Positions 36,470-43,919 of a DNA stretch of 64,000 nt are shown in pieces; position 1 is the stretch's first letter; the number at the start of each line of letters is the position of its first letter. Origin of the DNA: Bifidobacterium mongoliense DSM 21395. GTDB lineage: Bacteria; Actinomycetota; Actinomycetes; Actinomycetales; Bifidobacteriaceae. The stretch covers positions 186,001-250,000 of the forward strand of contig NZ_JGZE01000001.1 of assembly GCF_000741285.1 (NCBI RefSeq), in the 5' to 3' direction. Both the position numbers and the translations under genes were made by a program. The notes under the pieces are model-generated. The model was given only the letters and a program-made list of their open reading frames with translations. It was not told the DNA's origin and did not search any database.

Positions 36470-37141
36470 ATGATGATACGCATCGGACTCACAGGGGGCA
36501 TCGCCTCGGGCAAGAGCACCGTGGCCTCGCATCTGTGCGAACTGGGCGCCCGGGTGATCGACTACGACCGTCTCGCCGCGCAGGTCGTGGCGCCGGGCGG
36601 GGTGGGGTTGCACCGCATCGCGCAGGCCTTCGGCCCGCGGGCCCTGACCGAGGAAGGCGAGCTCGATCGTGCGTGGATCGCCGAACAGGTCTTCGGCCCC
36701 CGGGCGGATCCCGATGCCAGGGATCGTCTCGACGCGATCGAACACCCGTTGGTGTATGCGTCGGCGGAGCGTACGGAGCGCGAGTTGCTGCGACATGAGC
36801 GCGGCTCGGAACATCCACTCGTCATCGTGCACGATGTGCCGCTGCTCGCCGAGGTCATCGACACGATTCCCTTCTCCTTCGACCATATCGTCACCGTCGA
36901 GGCGCCGACGGAGGTCCGTGTCGAGCGCATGATGCGCACCCGGGGGATGAGCCGCAGGCAGGCCGAGGATCGGATTCGCCATCAGCCGAATCGCGAGGAA
37001 CGGCTTCGTATGGCCGATGCCGTGGTGGACTCCAACCAATCGCTCGAACGAATGTTCGAAACCGTTGATAGGCTGTATGCGCGCTGGACCGGTGGTCCTG
37101 CAGGTCCGACAGGTTTCACCGGGATGGCACGGAGAGGATAG
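36470..37141 (+). CDS. coaE: Dephospho-CoA kinase
   Basis: Last step of coenzyme A synthesis. The 223-residue protein has P-loop GGIASGKST (about 10-18), [25 protein letters not shown] and the lid [20 protein letters not shown]. Two ATGs (36470, 36473) are possible; TAGGAT (36456-36461) lies eight bases before the first, consistent with leaderless translation. uvrB follows after one base. Confidence 0.94.
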   Translation: MMIRIGLTGGIASGKSTVASHLCELGARVIDYDRLAAQVVAPGGVGLHRIAQAFGPRALTEEGELDRAWIAEQVFGPRADPDARDRLDAIEHPLVYASAERTERELLRHERGSEHPLVIVHDVPLLAEVIDTIPFSFDHIVTVEAPTEVRVERMMRTRGMSRRQAEDRIRHQPNREERLRMADAVVDSNQSLERMFETVDRLYARWTGGPAGPTGFTGMARRG

Positions 37142-37142
37142 C

Positions 37143-39254
37143 ATGGGATTCAATATCGAGCGGGAGAACAAGCCTTTCGTCGTCAAGTCACCCTACCGGC
37201 CATCGGGCGACCAGCCCCAGGCGATCGACGAGCTCGCCTCGCGCATCAACAACGGCGAGAACGACGTGGTGCTCATGGGGGCCACCGGCACCGGCAAGAC
37301 CGCGACCACCGCGTGGCTCATCGAGCGCTTGCAGCGTCCGACGCTGATCCTGGAACCCAACAAGACCCTCGCCGCGCAGCTGTGCGCCGAATTCCGCGAA
37401 CTCATGCCGGACAACGCGGTGAGCTACTTCGTGTCGTACTACGATTACTACCAGCCCGAAGCCTACATTCCCCAGACCGACACGTACATCGAGAAGGATT
37501 CGAATATCAACGACGACGTCGAGCGGCTGCGCCACGCGGCGACGGCGAACCTGCTCACGCGCCGCGACTGCGTCGTCGTCGCCACCGTCTCGTGCATCTA
37601 CGGGCTGGGCACCCCCGAGGAATACGCCGGCCGCATGCTCCTGCTCAAGGAGGGCGAGCAGATGGACCGCGACACCCTGCTGCGGCGGTTCGTGGACATG
37701 CAGTACAAACGCAACGACATCGCCTTCACCCGAGGCACCTTCCGTGTGCGGGGCGACACCGTCGAGATCATCCCGGTCTACGAGGAGCTCGCGGTGCGCA
37801 TCGAGTTCTTCGGCGATGAGATCGACCGCATCTCCACGCTGCATCCCCTCACCGGCGATGTGATCGCCCACGAGAGCCAAGTCCACATCTTCCCGGCGTC
37901 GCACTACATCGCCGGTCCGGAACGCATGGAGCGCGCCCTGACGAGCATCAAGGCGGAGCTCGACGGCCGGGTGGCCACGCTGCGCAAGCAGGGCAAGGAA
38001 CTCGAGGCCCAGCGCCTGACCATGCGCACCACCTACGATCTGGAGATGCTCACCCAAGTCGGCGTCTGTTCCGGTGTCGAGAACTACTCGCGGCATTTCG
38101 ACGGCCGTGCCCCGGGCACCGCGCCGCATACGCTGCTCGACTTCTTCCCCGACGATTTCCTCCTCGTCATCGACGAATCCCACGTCACCGTCCCACAGAT
38201 CGGGGCCATGTACGAAGGCGACGCCAGCAGGAAGCGCACGCTGGTGGAGCACGGGTTCCGTCTGCCCTCCGCCATGGACAACCGGCCGCTCAAATGGCCC
38301 GAGTTCCTCGACAAGGTGGGGCAGACGGTGTATCTGTCCGCCACGCCGGGCGACTACGAGCTGGGTCTGTCGGACGGTGTCGTCGAGCAGATCATCCGTC
38401 CCACGGGTCTGGTCGACCCCAAGGTCGAGGTGCGGCCCGTCACGGGGCAGATCGACGATCTGCTGGCGGAGATCAAGGACCGTGTGGCCCGCAACGAGCG
38501 TGTGCTGGTCACCACCCTGACCAAGAAGATGGCCGAGGATCTGACCGACTACCTGCTTGAGCGGGGCATCAAGGTCGAATACCTGCATTCCGATGTGGAC
38601 ACCCTGCGCCGAGTCGAACTCCTGCGTGAACTGCGTGAGGGGAAGATCGACGTCATCGTCGGCATCAACCTTCTGCGCGAGGGCCTCGATCTGCCTGAGG
38701 TGTCCCTCGTGGCGATTCTGGACGCCGACAAGGAGGGGTTCCTCAGGTCGCACCGTTCCCTGATTCAGACGATCGGCCGCGCGGCCCGCAACGTGTCCGG
38801 CACCGTCATCATGTACGCCGACGAGATCACCGACGCCATGCACAAGGCCATCGACGAGACCAATCGCCGACGCGAACGGCAGATCGCGTACAACAAGGAG
38901 CACGGCGTCGACCCCAAACCGCTCATCAAGAAAATCAGCGACGTCAACGACATGTTGGCCAAAGAGGACGTCGACACCCAGACGCTGCTCGAGGGGGGCT
39001 ACCGCAATTCCGGCAAGGCCGGCAACACCCATCTCGGAGTGCCTGAATTCGACCGGGAACGCTCGGACAGGCGGCATGAGGAGATCCTCAAGGCCGGTCT
39101 GCCGGCGCAGGACCTTGCCAACCTCATCCGCCAACTGAGCGAGCAGATGCACACCGCCGCCGAACAGCTGCAGTTCGAGCTGGCCGGACGTCTGCGTGAC
39201 GAGATCGGGGACCTGAAGAAGGAACTGCGGCAGATCACCAAGGCCAATCTCTGA
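37143..39254 (+). CDS. uvrB: UvrABC system protein B
   Basis: DNA helicase-like subunit of nucleotide excision repair, 703 residues. It shows Walker A GATGTGKT, the beta-hairpin [36 protein letters not shown], the C-terminal helicase motifs ([39 protein letters not shown]) and a final UVR motif for UvrC contact ([19 protein letters not shown]). It starts one base after coaE's stop, so the two genes are coupled. Confidence 0.97.
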   Translation: MGFNIERENKPFVVKSPYRPSGDQPQAIDELASRINNGENDVVLMGATGTGKTATTAWLIERLQRPTLILEPNKTLAAQLCAEFRELMPDNAVSYFVSYYDYYQPEAYIPQTDTYIEKDSNINDDVERLRHAATANLLTRRDCVVVATVSCIYGLGTPEEYAGRMLLLKEGEQMDRDTLLRRFVDMQYKRNDIAFTRGTFRVRGDTVEIIPVYEELAVRIEFFGDEIDRISTLHPLTGDVIAHESQVHIFPASHYIAGPERMERALTSIKAELDGRVATLRKQGKELEAQRLTMRTTYDLEMLTQVGVCSGVENYSRHFDGRAPGTAPHTLLDFFPDDFLLVIDESHVTVPQIGAMYEGDASRKRTLVEHGFRLPSAMDNRPLKWPEFLDKVGQTVYLSATPGDYELGLSDGVVEQIIRPTGLVDPKVEVRPVTGQIDDLLAEIKDRVARNERVLVTTLTKKMAEDLTDYLLERGIKVEYLHSDVDTLRRVELLRELREGKIDVIVGINLLREGLDLPEVSLVAILDADKEGFLRSHRSLIQTIGRAARNVSGTVIMYADEITDAMHKAIDETNRRRERQIAYNKEHGVDPKPLIKKISDVNDMLAKEDVDTQTLLEGGYRNSGKAGNTHLGVPEFDRERSDRRHEEILKAGLPAQDLANLIRQLSEQMHTAAEQLQFELAGRLRDEIGDLKKELRQITKANL

Positions 39255-39257
39255 GCG

Positions 39258-39297
39258 ACGGCGGGCGAGTGGACCCCGGCTTCACGTCACCCGCCGT
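39258..39297 (+). terminator. Hairpin between uvrB and terC
   Basis: An 8-bp GC stem (39258-39265 with 39290-39297) with a long loop lies just after the uvrB stop and before the terC -10 element. It is a moderate terminator candidate. Confidence 0.45.
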
Positions 39298-39313
39298 TCG
39301 TATGCTGGAGAGC

Positions 39314-40339
39314 ATGTCTGAAACCTCACCGCTGTTCATGATCGTTACCTTCGTGGTCTTCGTGGCGTTCTTCGTCGTGGACCTGTTCGTGGTGGGGCGC
39401 CGTCCCCATGTCCCCTCCACTCGTGAATGCGTGCAGCACATCGCGTTCTTCGTGGCCGCGGCGGTGATCTTCGGCGTCCTGGTGTGGTTCTTCGCAGGGT
39501 CTCGTCCCGCGGTCGAGTTCTATTCCGGCTGGCTCACGGAGTATTCCCTGAGCATCGACAACCTCTTCGTCTTCGTCATCATCATGTCGAATTTCGCCGT
39601 ACCCAGGCGTCTGCAGAAATACGTGCTCAGCGTCGGCATCATGGTCGCGCTGGTACTGCGGGGCCTGTTCATCCTCGTCGGCGCGGCCATCATCACCCGG
39701 TTCACCTGGGTGTTCTTCCTGTTCGGCGGGTTCCTCATCTACACCGCGGCGAAGATGGTGTTCGGCGACGAGGAATCGGACGAGGACTATCAGGAGAACG
39801 CCCTCATCCACCTCCTGCGCAAGGTGGTCAAGGTGACCGACACCTATGACGGGGAGCGGTTGCGCACCACCGTCTCCGGCGTACGGTATTGGACGCCCAT
39901 GCTCATCGTGTTCCTCACCATCGGCACCACCGACGTCATGTTCGCCTTCGATTCGATTCCGGCGATCTTCGGGCTGACGAAGGATCCGTTCATCGTCTTC
40001 TCCTCGAACGTCTTCGCCCTGTTGGGGTTGCAGCAGCTGTACTTCCTGCTCGGCGCGCTGCTCGACAAGCTTGTGTACCTGCCCGCCGGTCTGTCGGTGG
40101 TGCTGGGCTTCATCGGCGTCAAACTCATCATGGAGGCGCTGCATGGCAATACGCTGCCGTTCATCAACGGTGGCAGGCCGATCGAGCAGGTGCCCGAGGT
40201 CCCGACGTGGCTGTCGCTCGTCGTGATCGTCGTCGCGATCGGGGGAGCCTCCGTGGCCAGTGTCATCACCATGCGCCGGATGGAACGTCTCGGATCGGCT
40301 CACGATGTGAACGCTCACGATTCCGACGATATTCAATAG
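39314..40339 (+). CDS. TerC/Alx family membrane protein (probable metal exporter)
   Basis: Inner-membrane protein, 341 residues with about eight helices. The acidic metal-site motifs of TerC are present: TEYSLSIDNLFVFVIIMSNF and GTTDVMFAFDSIPAIFGLTKDPFIVFSSNVFALLGLQQLYFLLG. Family members export manganese or support tellurite resistance; the substrate here is inferred. TATGCT (39301-39306) is seven bases before ATG 39314, so the mRNA may be leaderless, although GGAGAG could also serve as ribosome site. Confidence 0.9.
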   Translation: MSETSPLFMIVTFVVFVAFFVVDLFVVGRRPHVPSTRECVQHIAFFVAAAVIFGVLVWFFAGSRPAVEFYSGWLTEYSLSIDNLFVFVIIMSNFAVPRRLQKYVLSVGIMVALVLRGLFILVGAAIITRFTWVFFLFGGFLIYTAAKMVFGDEESDEDYQENALIHLLRKVVKVTDTYDGERLRTTVSGVRYWTPMLIVFLTIGTTDVMFAFDSIPAIFGLTKDPFIVFSSNVFALLGLQQLYFLLGALLDKLVYLPAGLSVVLGFIGVKLIMEALHGNTLPFINGGRPIEQVPEVPTWLSLVVIVVAIGGASVASVITMRRMERLGSAHDVNAHDSDDIQ

Positions 40340-40385
40340 GCGTCTTATCCTCAGAAAACATGCGGTTTTCATTGCAATCGCAACG

Positions 40386-40401
40386 TTGTGAGCGCAAACA
40401 A
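40386..40401. promoter_or_regulatory. LacI-family operator upstream of pyk
   Basis: TTGTGAGCGCAAACAA agrees with the ideal lac-type operator TTGTGAGCGCTCACAA at 14 of 16 positions. It lies 18 bases upstream of the pyk -35 element, a place for an activator or repressor of central carbon metabolism. The regulator is not in the window. Confidence 0.6.
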
Positions 40402-40418
40402 CACGCCCATGCTCCGGC

Positions 40419-40448
40419 TTGGATTACCGAGGCCAACGCTAGTAGACT
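40419..40448 (+). promoter_or_regulatory. Probable pyk promoter
   Basis: TTGGAT (40419-40424) and TAGACT (40443-40448) are 18 bases apart, about 58 bases before the pyk start, in a locally AT-richer stretch. Confidence 0.5.
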
Positions 40449-40506
40449 TGTTTGCGGAAGTCGGGCCATCAGGTCCGATCGTTTTAGTTACCAGAGGCAG
40501 GCAAGA

Positions 40507-41949
40507 ATGAGAAAAGCCAAGATTGTTGATACCATCGGTCCCGCCACCGAATCGCTCGAGAACCTCACCGCATTGGTGAAGGCCGGCATGGATGTCGCCA
40601 GGCTCAACCGCTCGCACGGCACCGCCGAGGATCATCTCAAGGTCTACAACAACGTACGCCAGGCGTCCAAGACCACGGGTCGCAACGTCGCCGCGCTCGT
40701 CGACCTGCAGGGGCCGAAGATCCGTTGCGGTTGGTTCAAGAAGAACGCCGAGGGCGAGGACATGGTCCACCTTGAGAAGGGCCAGGAGTTCGTCATCACC
40801 ACCGACGACATCGAGGGCGACGAGCACATCACCTCCACGACCTTCAAGGGTCTGCCCGGAGATTGCCACGCCGGCGACCCGATCCTGATCGACGACGGCA
40901 AGGTCCGTCTCGAGGTCACCAAGGTCGAGGGCAACAACGTGCACACCAAGGTGCTTGTGGCCGGCCCGGTTTCCAGCCACAAGGGCATCAATCTGCCGGG
41001 TGTGGCCGTCAGCCTGCCCGCGCTCACCGAGAAGGACGAGAAGGATCTGCGCTGGGCCATCCAGACCGGCGCCGACATCATCGCCATGTCCTTCGTGCGT
41101 TTCGCCACCGACATCGATCGCGCCCATGAAATCATGGACGAGGAGGGTCGTCGCATCCCCGTCGTCGCCAAGATCGAGAAGCCGCAGGCCGTGGAGAACC
41201 TTGAGGAGATCGTCAAGGCCTTCGACGGCATCATGGTGGCCCGTGGAGACATGGCCGTCGAGATGCCGTTCGAAGAGGTCCCGCTGGTGACCAAGCGTTG
41301 CATCGAGCTCGCTCGTCAGTACGCCAAGCCCGTCATCGTGGCCACCGAGGTTCTCGGTTCCATGGTGCATTCCCCGGTGCCGTCACGCGCCGAGGCTTCC
41401 GACTGCGCGAACGCCGTGCTTGACGGCGCCGACGCCACGATGACCTCGAACGAGACCGCTGTTGGCGATTACCCGACCGAGACCGTCGCCACCATGAGCC
41501 GCATCTCGAACTATGCGACCGCCCACGGCTATGATCGCATCCCGACGATGAAGACCCTCGACATGTCGAGCACCGGCGCCGTTTCCTCCGCCGCCGTCGA
41601 CCTCGCCGACAAGCTCAACGCCAAGGCGATCGTCGCCTATACCCAGACGGGCCGCACGGTCCAGCGCGTGTCCCGCGAGCGTCCGGCCGCCCCGATCTAC
41701 GGTCTGACCGGCGACGAGCATACCTCCCGTTGGCTCGCTCTGAGCTGGGGCACCGAGGCGTTCCTGCTCAAGAACGATTACCACGATATGAGCCGCAGCG
41801 ATCTCATGGTCTTCACCGACAAAGTGCTGCGCGACGCGGGCAAGGTCAATGACGGCGATAAGATCGTCATCCTGAGCTCCGCCCAGGGCGTGCACCAGTC
41901 CGGTCGCACGGATTCGATCTACGTGCACACCGTCGGTGCCTGCGACTGA
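40507..41949 (+). CDS. pyk: Pyruvate kinase
   Basis: Makes pyruvate and ATP from phosphoenolpyruvate and ADP. The 480-residue protein starts with RKAKIVDTIGPATESLENL and MDVARLNRSHGT, has the catalytic core GADIIAMSFVRFATDI, IPVVAKIEKPQAVENLEEI and IMVARGDMAVEMPFEEVPL, the MTSNETAVGDYP segment (Ser-Asn instead of the usual SGET) and a regulatory C-terminal domain (AIVAYTQTGRTVQRVSRERP). ATG 40507 follows AGGCAGGCAAG. A LacI-type operator and promoter lie upstream and a 22-bp terminator downstream. Confidence 0.95.
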   Translation: MRKAKIVDTIGPATESLENLTALVKAGMDVARLNRSHGTAEDHLKVYNNVRQASKTTGRNVAALVDLQGPKIRCGWFKKNAEGEDMVHLEKGQEFVITTDDIEGDEHITSTTFKGLPGDCHAGDPILIDDGKVRLEVTKVEGNNVHTKVLVAGPVSSHKGINLPGVAVSLPALTEKDEKDLRWAIQTGADIIAMSFVRFATDIDRAHEIMDEEGRRIPVVAKIEKPQAVENLEEIVKAFDGIMVARGDMAVEMPFEEVPLVTKRCIELARQYAKPVIVATEVLGSMVHSPVPSRAEASDCANAVLDGADATMTSNETAVGDYPTETVATMSRISNYATAHGYDRIPTMKTLDMSSTGAVSSAAVDLADKLNAKAIVAYTQTGRTVQRVSRERPAAPIYGLTGDEHTSRWLALSWGTEAFLLKNDYHDMSRSDLMVFTDKVLRDAGKVNDGDKIVILSSAQGVHQSGRTDSIYVHTVGACD

Positions 41950-42027
41950 TTACCCCATGAGGTGAAGTCGGTGGTCGTGTGTGCTTCGGCACGTGCGGTC
42001 AACCGCCGACCCACCAAAGAGGCTGAG

Positions 42028-42077
42028 ATATGACGATGCCCGCCATGTGATTGCTCACATGGCGGGCATCGTCATAT
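42028..42077. terminator. Bidirectional terminator between pyk and a Nudix gene
   Basis: An uninterrupted 22-bp stem (42028-42049 with 42056-42077) closes a 6-base loop between convergent genes. It is the longest perfect hairpin seen between genes in the window. Confidence 0.8.
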
Positions 42078-42102
42078 GTGGTGACGTCGTTGACGCCATC
42101 GC

Positions 42103-42696
42103 TCAGCGGGGTATCAGGAGTCCCGCCTTGAGCCTGAGCACCGCGATGACGGTCTTGGCGTCGAGAATCGTGCCGTTGACCACGAGCTGGTATGCTTCGT
42201 CGATCGTGAAATGACGGACCTCGAACCGCGGCGTTTCCGGGCCGACCGTACCAGTGGGAACGGGGGTGAGGCCTTGCGCATAGAAGAGCACCGTGTGCTG
42301 GGTGGAGAAACTCGGCGTGTTGATGAAACGCGTGAACTGGACCAGGCTCTGCGCCTGATACCCGACCTCGTCGCGCAGCTTGCGCACCGCGACATCCTTC
42401 GGCTGCTCGTTCGAGTCCAGGGCGTGACCGCACGGGATCTCCAACGTCCAGCGGTGGGTGGGCACGCGGTACTGCTCGATGAACGGGATGGTGTGGTCAT
42501 CGGTCACGGCGACGATGCCCACGGTATCGCCTCGGGCCTCGGTGAGGATATCACGTTCGAACGCACCTTCATCCGCGCTGCTGAGCGTCACGTGTTCCAC
42601 ATTGAAATAATGGCTTCTCAACGATGTGGTGCGTGAATCCTCCTCGACCGGAGCGGTACGCCATGGATCGAATCTGCGATGGGTTTCATTGCTCAT
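42103..42696 (-). CDS. Nudix-fold protein with degenerate Nudix box (ADP-ribose pyrophosphatase-like)
   Basis: The 197-residue protein has the fold pattern of ADP-ribose pyrophosphatases: FNVEHVTLSS, DTVGIVAVTDDHTIPFIEQYRVPTHRWTLEIPCGHAL, and VLFYAQGLTPVP. The Nudix box reads GHALDSNEQPKDVAVRKLRD-EVGY: the REUXEE core is RKLRDE, with Lys for the first Glu and Asp for the second, and one extra residue in the loop. Metal-dependent hydrolysis may therefore be weak or lost. AAGGAGG sets ATG 42696. A canonical Nudix gene lies at 47811. Confidence 0.82.
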   Translation of the reverse strand: MSNETHRRFDPWRTAPVEEDSRTTSLRSHYFNVEHVTLSSADEGAFERDILTEARGDTVGIVAVTDDHTIPFIEQYRVPTHRWTLEIPCGHALDSNEQPKDVAVRKLRDEVGYQAQSLVQFTRFINTPSFSTQHTVLFYAQGLTPVPTGTVGPETPRFEVRHFTIDEAYQLVVNGTILDAKTVIAVLRLKAGLLIPR

Positions 42697-42952
42697 GCCC
42701 TGCCTCCTTGAGCCTGCTGCATGTGATTTCCATAGTAGACCGGTTGCGGGGTGATGGAACGCCGATTCGCGCTGCCATTGCGCTGGCATCGCTCCGGACG
42801 TCCATCATGCCGGGCGGGTCGACACCAGGGCTTGGATGTACGCGGATGTGGTCTGCGTCGGCGACCACGACACACCTGACCGGCCGTCGCCTTGATATGG
42901 TAGATTTCCAGATGGCGGTTTTGCACGGACGACGGGTGATATCGCCATGGAT
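42697..42952. other. Intergenic region upstream of the tRNA
   Basis: This 256-base gap holds the promoter of the leftward Nudix gene at its left end and AT-richer sequence (TTGATATGGTAG near 42890) that may drive the tRNA. No supported coding region, repeat or conserved RNA was recognised in the rest. Confidence 0.5.
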
Positions 42953-43026
42953 GCCCTTGTATCCCAATTGGTAGAGGAAACAGCCTCAAAATCTGTGCAG
43001 TGTGGGTTCGAGTCCCACCAAGGGCA
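42953..43026 (+). tRNA. tRNA with CAA anticodon (leucine codon UUG) but class I structure
   Basis: A 74-base cloverleaf: acceptor GCCCTTG with CAAGGGC (42953-42959, 43019-43025), D-stem TCC/GGA, anticodon stem ACAGC/TCTGT with one C-U mismatch next to the loop CTCAAAA (anticodon CAA at 42987-42989), variable loop GCAGT of only five bases, and T-arm GTGGG-TTCGAGT-CCCAC. Discriminator is A; CCA is not encoded. Bacterial leucine tRNAs normally carry a long variable arm, so this tRNA is structurally atypical for its anticodon. Confidence 0.85.
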
Positions 43027-43106
43027 CGTCGTATAGCAGCGGTCCGTAGTAGGTTCGAAGAGTGGATTGATACTCTGACCTTGATGGTATGTGAAAGAGG
43101 CTTGAG

Positions 43107-43919
43107 ATGACTGCAACAAGAAACAGCGCGAATTCCGGGGAAGCCACTCCGGTGCTCAGTGAGGAGGAACTCAAGGCGGTGGCCGCCCAGGCGGCGCAGG
43201 GTCGCTCGGCAACCGAGGCGGCGGACAGTCAGGTTGCGAAGACCGATGATGCCGATCGCAAGCCGACCGTTGTGGTCGCCGAGGATGAATCCGTCAACCG
43301 CATGGATCTCGTCGCCATGCTCGAGGACAACGGGTATGAGGTCGTCGGCCAGGCCGCCAACGGTGAGGAAGCCGTCGAACTGACGCGCAAGCACCGCCCG
43401 AACGTCGTGTGCATGGATGTGAAGATGCCCCGTATGGACGGCATCACCGCCGCGGGAACCATCTGCGACGAGAATATCGCCCCCGTGGTGATGCTCACGG
43501 CCTACTCTCAGACCGATCTGGTCAAGCAGGCCACCGGTGCCGGCGCCATGGCCTACGTCACGAAGCCCTATGAGGAATCCAAGCTGCTGCCCGCACTGCA
43601 GGTGGCGATGGGCCGGTTCGCGGAGATCAATGACCTGCTCGACAGCGTCGAACGCAGCGAGACGAAGCTCAAGGAGACCCGGGGCGAGCTCAAGGAGCTT
43701 GAGGACAAGCTCAAGAAGGCCGAGGACACCCTCGAGGAACGCAAGTTCGTCGATCGCGCCAAGGGCCTGCTCATGGACAAGGCCGACTTCTCCGAACAGG
43801 GTGCCTTCCGCTGGATCCAGAAGACCTCCATGGATCAGCGCATCCCGAAGAAGCGTCTGGCCATGGCCATCATCGCCAAGTACGGCGATCAGAAGCCCGA
43901 AGAGACAGATGAGCGTTAG
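43107..43919 (+). CDS. pdtaR: ANTAR-domain response regulator, PdtaR type
   Basis: RNA-binding antitermination regulator, expected partner of PdtaS. The 270-residue protein has an extra Ala/Ser/Glu-rich N-terminus (1-50), a receiver domain (about 53-170) with AEDE, phospho-Asp104 in VVCMDVKMPRMDG and Lys in YVTKPYEESKL, a coiled coil rich in Glu/Lys (175-215) and an ANTAR domain (about 205-260, DRAKGLLMDKADFSEQGAFR with later MAIIAKYG). It overlaps polA by 11 bases. The kinase gene lies 33 kb away at 8366-9880. Confidence 0.92.
   Translation: MTATRNSANSGEATPVLSEEELKAVAAQAAQGRSATEAADSQVAKTDDADRKPTVVVAEDESVNRMDLVAMLEDNGYEVVGQAANGEEAVELTRKHRPNVVCMDVKMPRMDGITAAGTICDENIAPVVMLTAYSQTDLVKQATGAGAMAYVTKPYEESKLLPALQVAMGRFAEINDLLDSVERSETKLKETRGELKELEDKLKKAEDTLEERKFVDRAKGLLMDKADFSEQGAFRWIQKTSMDQRIPKKRLAMAIIAKYGDQKPEETDER

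Noticed and set aside
37188..39152. 654-codon open frame on the minus strand
   Set aside because: Antisense to uvrB; no recognisable motif.
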